Assembly: GCA_026389845.1 (NCBI GenBank)
Contig: JAPLHB010000187.1
Coordinates: 33,995 to 97,994, forward strand
Reading direction: 5' to 3'
Source of the DNA: Chloroflexota bacterium
GTDB taxonomy: Bacteria; Chloroflexota; Anaerolineae; CG2-30-64-16
Length of the DNA stretch: 64,000 bases
A program made the translations under genes and the position numbers. Below, one piece after another: positions 26,998 through 35,689 of the stretch (its first letter is position 1; every line of letters begins with the position of its first letter). The notes beneath the pieces were generated by a model. The model worked only from the letters and a program-made list of their open reading frames with translations. It ran no database searches and was not told the DNA's origin.

Positions 26998-28352
26998 TGA
27001 CGCCAACGCCAACCTACACCTTCACACCTACGCCGACACCAACGCACACCTTTACCCCCACACCAACGCGCACCTCTACACCTACGCCAACACCGACGCG
27101 CACCCTCACTCTAACGCCAACACCGACGCCGACGCGCACCCTCACTCCAACGCCAACGCCGACGCGCACCTTCACTTCAATACCGACGCGTACCTTCACT
27201 CCAACGCCAACCAGCACACCATCCAATGACGTTGCGCGGGTCAAAATCATCCCCGCCACAAAGCGAACGTATCTCTCGGTCGGCACCTTCACCGTTACCT
27301 TGACTGTCGAGAATGTCGCTAACCTGGCCGCCTACCAGACCGATCTGACCTACAACCCGACCGTTGTCCATGTGGCAGCCGTGACGCTTGGTTCGTTTCT
27401 GGGCAGCACCGGCCGCACGGTCGCGCCGGTCGGCCCAACGATTGATAACACCGCCGGCAAGGTCACGTTCGGAGCATTCTCGTTCAGCTCGCAGCCGGGC
27501 GCGTCCGGCTCTGGCACGCTGGCGACGATCACCCTGCAACCCAGGGCAGTTGGCACGACGACGCTGCACCTCCAAAACCTGGGCTTGGCCGATCCCAACG
27601 GCAACGCCATCGCCGCCACGGCCGAAGACGGCCAGGTGCAGGTCACGAACTGCTTGGGTGACTTCGACGGCGATAACGATGTGGATATCTTCGACCTGCA
27701 ACGCGCGGCCAGTCACTGGAACTGTCGCACGGGTCAGCCCTGCTACGACGCGCAATTCGACACCGAGCCGGACGGCGACATAGACGTCTTCGACTTGCAG
27801 CGCTTCGCCGCAGCCTGGGGCACGATTTGCACCGCAGCCGTCGGCCAGGCGCCGTCGGGGTTATCACGCAATGCCGCGGCGTATCCTGAAAGTGCGACAG
27901 CCAGTAGCCTGAGCTTGCTCCCAGCGAACCAACGCGTCGCGACTGGGGCCATCTTTACCGAGATCGTGCACATCCAGGAGGCGGCAAACGTGGGCGCGTT
28001 CCAGGCCGATCTCACCTACGACCCGGTCATTGTGCAGGTAGAGGACGTGACTGGCGGCCCATTCCTGACCAGCACCGGTCGGACGGTCGTGCCGGTCGGC
28101 CCAGCGACCGACAACGACACGGGGCAGGTCACATTCGGCGCTTTCACCTTCGGGAGCCAGGGGAGCGCGACGGGCGCGGGCGACCTGGCCTACGTGCGCT
28201 TCCGGGCGCAAGCCGCCGGGCAGACGAACCTGGCCTTCCAGGAAGCCGGCCTTAGCGATCCGCAAGGAAACGCATTGCCCTTGGACAGCCAGACGGAAGC
28301 CAGCGTGACTGCAGGTATGCTGACCTATCTGCCGCTACTGATCAACCGGTAG
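26998..28352 (+). CDS. Cohesin-dockerin-cohesin protein with Thr-Pro linker, N-terminus lost
   Basis: Open from within a kelch remnant; ATG 26998 is the first in-frame ATG but has no clear ribosome-binding site. A Thr-Pro-rich linker (about 75 residues) leads to a cohesin-type domain ([20 protein letters not shown] to about residue 215). A type I dockerin follows with two calcium loops, [14 protein letters not shown] and [14 protein letters not shown], and then a second cohesin-like domain. The chain ends with [10 protein letters not shown]. Both cohesin copies share GRTVxPVGPxxDN and VTFGAFxF. Normally this would be anchored to an exported kelch protein. As it stands no signal peptide is present, so export is doubtful. 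Calcium-dependent self- or cross-binding is the family's role. Confidence 0.68.
27001..27230 (+). repeat. Low-complexity ACGCCAAC-type repeat encoding the Thr-Pro linker
   Basis: Irregular 6-12 base units of the type ACGCCAACGCC and ACGCGCACCCTC, coding Thr-Pro and Thr-Arg-Thr. It is a linker tract, not a CRISPR, and prone to slippage. Confidence 0.8.
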
Positions 28353-28378
28353 TCGCCCCTCGACAAGATGCTCTTCGG

Positions 28379-28414
28379 CTCGCCCGGACTCCGCCGGAGT
28401 TCGGGCGAGTTTTT
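28379..28414 (+). terminator. Rho-independent terminator
   Basis: Fourteen-base arms (28379-28392 and 28396-28409, one G-T pair) with a GCC loop are followed by five T. It lies 26 bases after the stop of the cohesin gene. Confidence 0.9.
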
Positions 28415-28483
28415 GTGTCCACCTGCCGAACGTTCAGATCGCGACGCCACACGTGCGCGGCCATACGAAGCAGCGCCCCTTGT

Positions 28484-28512
28484 TTGGCGACCCGCCGCGC
28501 GTCGTGTACAAT
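28484..28512 (+). promoter_or_regulatory. Promoter of the DUF1972-type glycosyltransferase
   Basis: TTGGCG (28484-28489), 17-base spacer, TACAAT (28507-28512), 38 bases before the GTG start at 28551. The isolated position after a terminator supports it. Confidence 0.6.
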
Positions 28513-28550
28513 GATCGCCACGAAACTCCAGGCATGATCGAGGTCGCAGC

Positions 28551-29660
28551 GTGAACATTGCCATGCTCGGGACGCGCGGCGTCCCGGCCAGCTATAGCGG
28601 ATTCGAGACCTACTACGAGCAGTTGGGGGCGCGGCTGGCGGCGCGCGGGCATCGGGTGACGGTCTACTGCCGCACGCACCATATCACCTACGCCGAGCCA
28701 ACCTATCGCGGCATGAGGCTGGTCAAGCTGCCCACGATCGCCAACAAGTACCTGGATACCATCGTCCACAGCCTCATCTCCAGCCTGCACGCGCTGACCC
28801 AGCGGTACGACATCGCCCTCTATTCGATCGCCGGCAACAGCCTGGTGACGTGGATTCCGCGGCTGGCGGGGCAGATCACAGTGCTCAACGTGGATGGTCT
28901 GGACTGGAAACGCGCCAAGTGGCCGGGGCCGGCCAAGGCGTACATCCGCTTTGCCGAGCGCATGGCGACTCTCCTGCCCACGGTCTATCTGACCGACTCG
29001 CGCGTGGTGCAGGCGTATTACCAGGCCACCTACGGCAGCACCCCGCCCTACATCCCCTACGGCTCCGACGTGCCCAGCGTCCCGCCCGGCGAGACGCTGG
29101 CGAAATTCGGCCTGGCGCCGCGGGGCTACGTGCTGTTCGTGGGCCGATTGGTGCCGGAGAACTGTGCGCATCACCTGGTCGAGGCGTTCCGGGGGCTGGA
29201 GACCGATCTCAAGTGCGTGATCGTCGGCGACGCGCCGTATGCCGAGAAGTACATCGCCGGCCTGAAAGCAACCGGCGATCGGCGCGTGATCTTCACCGGC
29301 TACCAGTTCGGGCCGGCGTACCACGAGCTTGGCTCCAACGCCGCGCTCTTCGTGGAGACCTCCGGTGTGGGCGGCACGCATCCGGCCCTGGTGGAAGCGA
29401 TGGCTTTCGGCAACTGCGTCGTGGCTCACGACACGGCCGAGAATCTGGAGACCATCGGTGACGCCGCGGCGAGCTACGACGGCCAAGCGGGGGCCGATGC
29501 TCTGCGCGACGTATTGCGCGCTTTACTGGCCGCCCCCGACCGCGTGGCCGAATACCGCGCCCGCGCCGCGGCCCGCGCCGCGGCCGTCTACGGTTGGGAC
29601 GCGGTCACCGATCAATACGAGGCGCTGTTCCAAGAGCTGCTTGCGCGCAGAAGGCGCTGA
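28551..29660 (+). CDS. Glycosyltransferase, DUF1972/GT4 type
   Basis: GT-B glycosyltransferase of 369 residues resembling rhamnosyl/galactosyl transferases with an N-terminal DUF1972 domain. The start GTG 28551 gives MNIAMLGTRGVPASYSGFET, the DUF1972 signature. The chain continues NVDGLDWKRAKWPGPAKAY, VVQAYYQATYG and IPYGSDV, the last typical of the donor side. YVLFVGRLVPENCAHHLVEA and GVGGTHPALVEAMAFGNCVV complete the C-terminal domain. It is alone between a terminator and a repeat fragment, away from the main polysaccharide locus. Confidence 0.87.
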   Translation: MNIAMLGTRGVPASYSGFETYYEQLGARLAARGHRVTVYCRTHHITYAEPTYRGMRLVKLPTIANKYLDTIVHSLISSLHALTQRYDIALYSIAGNSLVTWIPRLAGQITVLNVDGLDWKRAKWPGPAKAYIRFAERMATLLPTVYLTDSRVVQAYYQATYGSTPPYIPYGSDVPSVPPGETLAKFGLAPRGYVLFVGRLVPENCAHHLVEAFRGLETDLKCVIVGDAPYAEKYIAGLKATGDRRVIFTGYQFGPAYHELGSNAALFVETSGVGGTHPALVEAMAFGNCVVAHDTAENLETIGDAAASYDGQAGADALRDVLRALLAAPDRVAEYRARAAARAAAVYGWDAVTDQYEALFQELLARRRR

Positions 29661-29683
29661 GACGTTTTGCCATGAATTGCACG

Positions 29684-29744
29684 GAGATTCTTCGCTGGAT
29701 GCTCGCCGTCGCGTGAGATCAGGGACAGACCCGCTCAGAATGAC
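29684..29744. repeat. Dispersed inverted-repeat element, copy 3 (right half)
   Basis: Keeps the internal arm GAGATTCTTCGCTGG and the right end ACCCGCTCAGAATGAC; the left half is missing. Confidence 0.7.
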
Positions 29745-29789
29745 AGACGCCTGAAAGCAGATTTCGCGCCAGTGCCAAGAGAGGTACTT

Positions 29790-30581
29790 ATGTTCACAGT
29801 CGGGTTCGTTCAGTTTCGTCCGGTCCGTCGTGATGTGGCGGCGAACGTCGCCGCAGTCGAGCGGTTGCTGGCCGGGGTGCGGGCTGACCTGCTGGTGCTG
29901 CCGGAGCTGGCGAACTCTGGCTACCTCTATGCCGCACCGGCCGACCTGGCGCCCTATGCCGAGCCGGGCGATGGCTCTGGCCCGTTTCTAGCCGCTTTGC
30001 GCAGGCTGGCCGGGCAGACCGGCGGGGTCATCGTGGCCGGTTTTGCCGAACGCGGCGGCGAGGGCCTGTACAACTCGGCTGCGGCGGTGGACGCGGGAGG
30101 CGTGCTCCAGGTCTACCGCAAGACGCATCTGTTCGCCGACGAGAAGCTGCTCTTTCTGCCCGGCGACACCGGTTTTCGCACCTTCGAGCACCGCGGCGCG
30201 GCCATCGGTATGATGGTCTGCTTCGACTGGCACTTTCCGGAGGCCGCTCGCACCCTGGCGCTGGCCGGCAGCCAGATCATCGCCCATCCCTCCAATCTGG
30301 TGATGCCCTATTGCCAGACCGCCATGGTCACGCGCAGCCTGGAAAATCGCGTCTTCTCGATCACCTGCAACCGCTATGGCACCGAGGAGCTGGACGGCAA
30401 TCCTTTGACCTTCACCGGCGCGTCGCAAATCCTGGACACGCTGGGGCGCCGGCTGGCGCAAGCGCCGGTCGAGGGGGATTACGTCGCCACGGCCAAGATT
30501 GACCCCGCGCTGGCCGATAACAAGCGGATCAACGCCCGCAACGACCTCTTCGCTGACCGCCGGCCGGAGCTGTACGCATAA
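29790..30581 (+). CDS. Nitrilase-superfamily carbon-nitrogen hydrolase
   Basis: Predicted amidase of 263 residues. The catalytic triad is visible: Glu39 in LPELANSGY, Lys111 in VYRKTHLF and Cys144 in MVCFDWHFPE. Family features NSAAAV, EKLLFLPGDTGF, ENRVFSITCNRYG and FTGASQILD also fit. ATG 29790 has GAGAGG seven bases upstream. The GTG at 29772 would add six residues and lies outside the conserved start MFTVGFVQF. The substrate cannot be told; the group includes omega-amidases and N-carbamoyl hydrolases. A possible relic gene follows directly. Confidence 0.88.
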   Translation: MFTVGFVQFRPVRRDVAANVAAVERLLAGVRADLLVLPELANSGYLYAAPADLAPYAEPGDGSGPFLAALRRLAGQTGGVIVAGFAERGGEGLYNSAAAVDAGGVLQVYRKTHLFADEKLLFLPGDTGFRTFEHRGAAIGMMVCFDWHFPEAARTLALAGSQIIAHPSNLVMPYCQTAMVTRSLENRVFSITCNRYGTEELDGNPLTFTGASQILDTLGRRLAQAPVEGDYVATAKIDPALADNKRINARNDLFADRRPELYA

Positions 30582-30741
30582 ATGGACATCGCCTTCAATC
30601 GAGTCACGATCGCCGATAGGCCACGCATCCTGGAAATGGGGCGCCGATGTCGCCCCAGTGTTGGAGGTCGTCCGCGAGCTTGGCTTCCAGGTCTGGAACG
30701 AGTTCACCGAAGACGTGTTCGTCTACGAGCGGGAACTATAG
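30582..30741 (+). pseudogene. Possible degraded acetyltransferase (GNAT) remnant
   Basis: ATG 30582 gives MDIAFNRVTIADRPRILEM, which resembles a GNAT N-terminus. Sense then moves to another frame: VLEVVRELGFQVWNEFTEDV and a final YEREL, resembling a GNAT C-terminus. Only about 160 bases remain, against about 450 in an intact gene, so the middle would be deleted and the frame lost. The resemblance is weak and the assignment tentative. Confidence 0.35.
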
Positions 30742-30749
30742 CGGCAACA

Positions 30750-30794
30750 CAAGGACCTCCGAAGCCTGCTGGCAAGAGGCTTCGGAGGTCCTTG
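30750..30794. terminator. Bidirectional stem-loop between convergent genes
   Basis: Perfect 17-bp arms (30750-30766 with 30778-30794) with an 11-base loop. It lies between the end of the nitrilase/relic unit and the end of the DHOD-like gene. T-rich sequence follows only loosely (TTCTTC), so efficiency is uncertain. Confidence 0.7.
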
Positions 30795-30826
30795 TTCTTC
30801 CCGACTTGTCTACTTATCTACCCGCC

Positions 30827-31816
30827 CTACTTCCAACTCCCCAACACCTTCATGTAATTCGCCCGCTCGAACGCGGCCGGCTCGGCCACGTTGCGCTGGC
30901 TGAGCGCGCCCTTCATCTGATCCACCGACTCGTACTCGTGCTCTTCCATCCACCGGGTAACGCCGTTCACCAGATCGGTGATCGCCCCAACCCCGCGCTC
31001 CAGCAGCACCGAGGCGACGTTGGCGACATCCGCGCCGGCCATGAGCGCCTTGAGCGCGTCTTCACTCGTGTGGACGCCGGTGGTGAGGGCCAGCGATGCC
31101 TTGACGTGGCCGTAGAGGATGGCGATCCAACGCAGCGGCAGCCGCATCTCGTTGGAGTTGCTCAGCATGAGGTGCGGAACGACGGTCAGCTCTTCCAGGT
31201 CGAAGTCCGGCTGGTAGAAGCGGTTGAAGAGCACCAGCGCGTCCGCGCCGGCCCGATCGAGCCGATGGGCCATGTTCGGCATGGCGCTGAAGAAGGGGTT
31301 GAGTTTCATCGCCACTGGAATCTTTATCTGGGCCTTGACCTCGCGTAGGATGTCAAGGTAGGTATTTTCCACGCCGTCGCTCGACAGGTTCGTGCGGGTC
31401 GGGATCAGGTAGACGTTCAACTCCAGTGCATCCGCGCCGGCTTCCTCAATCAGCCTGGCGTAGCGCGTCCAGCCGCCGGGAGTGACACCGTTCAAGCTAC
31501 CGATGATCGGAATGTTCACGGCCGCCTTGGCTTCGCGGATCAGTTCCAGGTAGCCGTCCGGCCCGCGATTGTACTCGGCAGATTTGGGGAAATAGGTCGT
31601 CGCCTCGGCTGACATAAAGGTTACTTGTTCGATGAAGTGGTGTTGCGCCAACGCCTGGAGGTCAATCTGCTCCTCGAACAGCGAGTACATCGTGACGGCC
31701 GCCGCGCCGGCATCTTCCATTTCGCGGATACCACTGATCTTCTTCGACAGCGGCGACGCCGACGGCACGATGGGGTTCTTCAGGGTGAGACCCATGTAGT
31801 GAGTGGTGAGATCCAT
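30827..31816 (-). CDS. Dihydroorotate dehydrogenase-like flavoprotein
   Basis: FMN-binding TIM barrel of 329 residues, related to class 1 dihydroorotate dehydrogenases and the dihydropyrimidine dehydrogenase C-terminus. Visible are [39 protein letters not shown] and [16 protein letters not shown]. Then come [33 protein letters not shown] and ASVLLERG, which hold the phosphate-binding positions. At the place of the usual N(I/S)SCPN loop with its active-site base Cys/Ser it reads [11 protein letters not shown]. It probably does not make orotate. ATG 31816 has AAAGGACG nine bases upstream. It is downstream of the pyruvate oxidoreductase gene on the same strand, and a redox link to it is inferred. 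Confidence 0.83.
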   Translation of the reverse strand: MDLTTHYMGLTLKNPIVPSASPLSKKISGIREMEDAGAAAVTMYSLFEEQIDLQALAQHHFIEQVTFMSAEATTYFPKSAEYNRGPDGYLELIREAKAAVNIPIIGSLNGVTPGGWTRYARLIEEAGADALELNVYLIPTRTNLSSDGVENTYLDILREVKAQIKIPVAMKLNPFFSAMPNMAHRLDRAGADALVLFNRFYQPDFDLEELTVVPHLMLSNSNEMRLPLRWIAILYGHVKASLALTTGVHTSEDALKALMAGADVANVASVLLERGVGAITDLVNGVTRWMEEHEYESVDQMKGALSQRNVAEPAAFERANYMKVLGSWK

Positions 31817-31944
31817 GCTCTATATCGTCCTTTCGTCTGGCGTGCTGCGTGCTGCGTGATCCGCGGCCCTGCAGGCGAGTGCTTTCAATCCGAGGGCACG
31901 GACCACGGACCACGTACCACGCACCACGTCATGATGGCAAGCGC
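31817..31944. repeat. Short-unit repeats in a gene gap
   Basis: The gap between the DHOD-like gene and nifJ holds GCGTGCTGCGTGCTGCGTG-like and GGACCACGGACCACGTACC-like tandem runs, of no evident coding or regulatory use. Confidence 0.5.
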
Positions 31945-34900
31945 CTATTTGCTCTCGAAGCTCATCGCCGCCATCTGCTCATATTGCTTCCAACGGGCCA
32001 ACACGTCTTCCTGCGCCAACTTGAGCAGCATCTCAGCGCGTTCTTCGTCGCGCTGCACCAACGAGCTGTAGCGGGTTTCGTTGTAGACGTAGTCCTTCAG
32101 CGGAATCTTCGGCGCCTTGGAGTCGAGCGTCAGCGGGTTTTTGCCCTCGGCGGCCAGGGCCGGGTTGTAGCGGTAGAGCGGCCACGCGCCAGAATCCACC
32201 GCCAGCTTCTGTTGGCTCAGGCCGTTGATCAGGTTGAGACCCTGCTGGATGCAGTGGCTGTAGGCGATGATCAGGCTGGGGCCGGGGTAGGCTTCGGCTT
32301 CCAGGAACGCCCTGACGGTCTGATTGTCGCTGGCGCCCATGGCCACCTGCGCCACGTAGATGGTTCCGTAGCTCATCGCGATCATCCCCAGGTCCTTCTT
32401 GGGGATGCCCTTGCCACCCGCCGCAAAGCGGGCCACCGCGGCGCGCGGAGTCGCCTTCGACGCCTGACCGCCGGTGTTGGAGTAGACCTGGGTGTCGAGC
32501 ACCAGGACGTTGACGTTCCGGCCCGATGCCAGTACGTGATCCAGTCCGCCGTAGCCGATGTCGTAGGCCCAGCCGTCGCCGCCCATGATCCAGACGCTGC
32601 GCTTGACCAGCATGTCGGCGATGCTGAGAAGATTGCAGATTGCGGATTGCGGACTGCTTGCGTCCCGCGTAGCGGGATTGCGGATTGCCGACAGCGTCGC
32701 TTTGAGGGCTGCGACCCGTTCCCGTTGCTCCGCAATGCCCTTTTCGGTGCTCTGGTCGGCGCCCAGCAGGCCGTCTACCAGCACATCGCCGATGAGGGCG
32801 CGGTTCGCCTGGAGCAGCTCGCGGGCGAACTCGGTCTGCTTATCAATCGTCAGTCGGAAGCCCAGGCCGAACTCGGCGTTGTCCTCGAAGAGGCTGTTGG
32901 ACCAGGCCGGGCCGCGGCCCTCTTTGTTGATTGACCAGGGCGTGGTGGGCAGGTTGCCGCCGTAGATCGAGGAGCAGCCGGTGGCGTTGGCAACGATGGC
33001 CCGGTCACCGAAGAGCTGGCTGACCAGCTTGACGTAAGGCGTCTCGCCGCAGCCCGAGCACGCGCCGGAGAACTCGAAGAGCGGCTGCAGCAGTTGCGAG
33101 TTTTTGACGTTGTTCAGCGGGATGAGCGTCCGATCCAGCTCCGGCAGATCCAGAAAGAACTGGAAGTTGTCGCGCTCGGTGAAGCGAAGCGGCGGCTGCG
33201 GGGTCATGTTGATCGCCTTGAACTTGGGCTGGCTCTTGTTCTTGGCCGGGCAGCCCTCCACGCACAGGCCGCAGCCGGTGCAGTCTTCGGGGGCTACCTG
33301 GACGGTGTACTTCATGCCGGGCAGATCGCGGCTCTTGTAGTCCACCGCCTTGTACGTTTCGGGCGCGGCGGTCAGGCTCTCCGGCGGGTAAACCTTGGTA
33401 CGGATGGCCGCGTGCGGGCACACCAGTGCGCACTTGCCGCACTGGATGCAGATCGTGGGGTCCCAGACGGGGATTTCCAGCGCCAGGTTACGCTTTTCCC
33501 ATTGAGTCGTGGCCGAAGGCCAGGTGCCGTCCACCGGGAAGGCCGAGACGGGCAGGCTGTCGCCGGCGCCGGCGATGATCTGCGCCGTGACATCCTTGAC
33601 GAAGACCGGCGCCTCATCGGGGACGGGCGATTCCATGTTGATCTTGCTGGTGACGTGATCCCCGTACTTGACCTCGTACAGGTGCGACAGCGTGTGATCC
33701 ACGGCCGCGAAGTTCTGTTGCACCACCGCCTCGCCGCGACGGCCGTAGGTGTTGCGGATGGACTGCTTGATCTTCTCGATCGCCTCGTCCTTGGGCAACA
33801 CGTTGGAGATGGCGAAGAAACAGGTCTGCATGATGGTGTTGATGCGGCCACCCATGCCGGTCGCCTTGGCAACCCCGATGGCGTCAATGACGAAGAAGCG
33901 CAGTTTCTTGGCGATGATCTGCGCCTGCACCTGGCGCGGGAGTTGATCCCACACCTCGTCCGGCCCGTAGGGGCTGGCGAGCAGGAAGGTCGCGCCCGGT
34001 TCGGCCTTGGCGAGCACGTTGACGCGCTCCAGGAAGACCCATTGGTGGCAGGCGACGAAGTTGGCCGACTCGATCAGGTTGGACAGACGGATCGGATCGG
34101 GGCCGAAGCGCAGATGCGAAGTCGTGATCGTGCCGGACTTCTTGGAGTCGTAGAAGAAGTAGCCCTGGGCGTAGTTGTCGGTTTCCGCGCCGATGATGCG
34201 GATGGAGTTGTGGTTGGCGCCCACTGTGCCGTCGGCGCCCAGGCCGTAGAACATGGCCCGCACGCCCCGCTTCGACTCGACGCTGAAGCTGGGGTCGTAG
34301 GCCAGGCTGGTGTGGGTCACGTCGTCGTTGATGCCGATGGTGAAATGGTTCTTGACCTGCGCAGCAGCCATGTTGTCGAACACGCCCTTGACCATCGCGG
34401 CGGTGAATTCCTTGCTCGCCAGCCCATAGCGGCCGCCCAGCACCTTGACCCCGCGGCCCATCTCCACGACGGCGGTCACGACGTCCTGGTAAAGCGGCTC
34501 GCCCGCGCCGCCCGGCTCTTTGCAGCGATCCAGCGCGGTGACGATCTTGGCGGTCTGCGGAATCGCAGCCATCAGATGTTCGACGCTGAAGGGTCGGTAG
34601 AGACGCACCTTGAGCAGGCCAATCTTCTCGCCGCGAGCGGTCAGCGCGTTAACCGCCTCGTGCGCCACGTCTGCGCCGGAGCCCATCATCACGAGCACGC
34701 GCTCGGCATCCGGTGCGCCGACATACTCGAACAGCTTGTACTGCCGAGCAGTATGGCGGCCGACGATACTCGCGAACTTGTCCATTTCCGCCTGGACGAT
34801 CTCTGGGACGGCCAGGTAGTACGCATTGGACGCCTCACGCGCCTGGAAGTAGACGTCGGGGTTCTGAGCCGTGCCGCGGATGACCGGATGCTCGGGGTTG

Positions 34901-35526
34901 AGCGCTCGCTGCCGGTGCGCCAGCACCAGGCTGTCGTCAATCATGGCGCGGATGTCGTCGTCGGACAGCTCTTCGATCTTGCGAATTTCGTGGCTGGTGC
35001 GGAAGCCGTCGAAGAAGTGCAGGAACGGCACGCGGGATTTCAGCGTGGCGGCCTGGGCGATCAGCGCCAGATCCATGACCTCTTGCGGGTTGTTGGAGCA
35101 GAGCATGGCCCAGCCAGTGGAGCGACAGGCCATCACGTCGCTGTGGTCGCCGAAGATCGAGAGTGCGTGCGCGGCCAATGCGCGCGCGGCGATGTGGAAG
35201 ACCGTAGAAGTCAGCTCACCCGCGATCTTGAACATGTTGGGGATCATCAGCAGGAGGCCCTGCGATGCGGTGAAGGTGGTGGTCAGCGAGCCGGTTTGCA
35301 GCGCGCCGTGTACCGCGCCGGCCGCGCCGCCTTCGGATTGCATCTCGACGACCAGCGGCACCGTGCCCCAGATGTTCTTGCGATTCTCGGCGCTCCAGGC
35401 GTCGGCCCATTCGCCCATGTTGCTGGATGGGGTGATGGGATATATGGCGATGACTTCGTTGGTCTTGTGGGCAATGTAAGCCGCAGCCTCATTGCCGTCA
35501 ATCGTTACGATTTCCCGTTCGGACAT
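31945..35526 (-). CDS. nifJ: Pyruvate:ferredoxin (flavodoxin) oxidoreductase, single chain
   Basis: Converts pyruvate and CoA to acetyl-CoA and CO2, reducing ferredoxin or flavodoxin; cytoplasmic. It is 1193 residues, the usual length for a single-chain enzyme. ATG 35526 has AAAGGAG seven bases upstream. Domains in order are: pyrimidine-binding (TIDGNEAAAYIAHKTNEVIA), PITPSSNMGEW near the start, YGLGADGTVGANHN (gamma domain), two 4Fe-4S sites (CIQCGKCALVCP near residue 695, CTGCGLCVEGCP near 750), a further CSGCGETPY near 820, and the TPP site MGGDGWAYDIGYGGLDHVL (about 980) with TQVYSNTGGQASKAT. An extra segment near residues 945-965 comes from an inserted repeat. It leads the DHOD-like gene. 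Confidence 0.95.
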   Translation of the reverse strand: MSEREIVTIDGNEAAAYIAHKTNEVIAIYPITPSSNMGEWADAWSAENRKNIWGTVPLVVEMQSEGGAAGAVHGALQTGSLTTTFTASQGLLLMIPNMFKIAGELTSTVFHIAARALAAHALSIFGDHSDVMACRSTGWAMLCSNNPQEVMDLALIAQAATLKSRVPFLHFFDGFRTSHEIRKIEELSDDDIRAMIDDSLVLAHRQRALNPEHPVIRGTAQNPDVYFQAREASNAYYLAVPEIVQAEMDKFASIVGRHTARQYKLFEYVGAPDAERVLVMMGSGADVAHEAVNALTARGEKIGLLKVRLYRPFSVEHLMAAIPQTAKIVTALDRCKEPGGAGEPLYQDVVTAVVEMGRGVKVLGGRYGLASKEFTAAMVKGVFDNMAAAQVKNHFTIGINDDVTHTSLAYDPSFSVESKRGVRAMFYGLGADGTVGANHNSIRIIGAETDNYAQGYFFYDSKKSGTITTSHLRFGPDPIRLSNLIESANFVACHQWVFLERVNVLAKAEPGATFLLASPYGPDEVWDQLPRQVQAQIIAKKLRFFVIDAIGVAKATGMGGRINTIMQTCFFAISNVLPKDEAIEKIKQSIRNTYGRRGEAVVQQNFAAVDHTLSHLYEVKYGDHVTSKINMESPVPDEAPVFVKDVTAQIIAGAGDSLPVSAFPVDGTWPSATTQWEKRNLALEIPVWDPTICIQCGKCALVCPHAAIRTKVYPPESLTAAPETYKAVDYKSRDLPGMKYTVQVAPEDCTGCGLCVEGCPAKNKSQPKFKAINMTPQPPLRFTERDNFQFFLDLPELDRTLIPLNNVKNSQLLQPLFEFSGACSGCGETPYVKLVSQLFGDRAIVANATGCSSIYGGNLPTTPWSINKEGRGPAWSNSLFEDNAEFGLGFRLTIDKQTEFARELLQANRALIGDVLVDGLLGADQSTEKGIAEQRERVAALKATLSAIRNPATRDASSPQSAICNLLSIADMLVKRSVWIMGGDGWAYDIGYGGLDHVLASGRNVNVLVLDTQVYSNTGGQASKATPRAAVARFAAGGKGIPKKDLGMIAMSYGTIYVAQVAMGASDNQTVRAFLEAEAYPGPSLIIAYSHCIQQGLNLINGLSQQKLAVDSGAWPLYRYNPALAAEGKNPLTLDSKAPKIPLKDYVYNETRYSSLVQRDEERAEMLLKLAQEDVLARWKQYEQMAAMSFESK
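32632..32692. repeat. Short repeat inserted in frame inside nifJ
   Basis: Iterations of ATTGCGGATTGC-like units around a GTCCCGCGTAGCGGG centre encode about 20 residues (SAIRNPATRDASSPQSAICN) absent from the expected helix before IADMLVKRSVWIMGG. The repeat keeps the frame open. Confidence 0.7.
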
Positions 35527-35689
35527 TATGGTCTCCTTTGGGGTAGACAAGTGGACAAAAATCGAGCAGCCAAGGGATTTACGCGCAAAAACCGGACTCG
35601 CGAGGGAGTCCGGCGGTAACATGCTATCGAGGATAGGATAGCACCAGGGAGGGGTTGCGGGGTATGACAGGCGTCATACGACCCGAAGG

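Noticed and set aside
27001..27230. Regularly repeated DNA, possible CRISPR or satellite
   Set aside because: No fixed repeat-spacer periodicity; it codes Thr-Pro linker residues in the cohesin gene frame.
30582..30857. ORF of 91 codons after the nitrilase gene as an intact gene
   Set aside because: It runs through the terminator stem-loop in a low-information frame; only a short relic resembling an acetyltransferase is credible.
33094..35619. 841-codon plus-strand ORF opposite nifJ
   Set aside because: Shadow ORF; nifJ on the other strand has complete catalytic and cluster-binding motifs.
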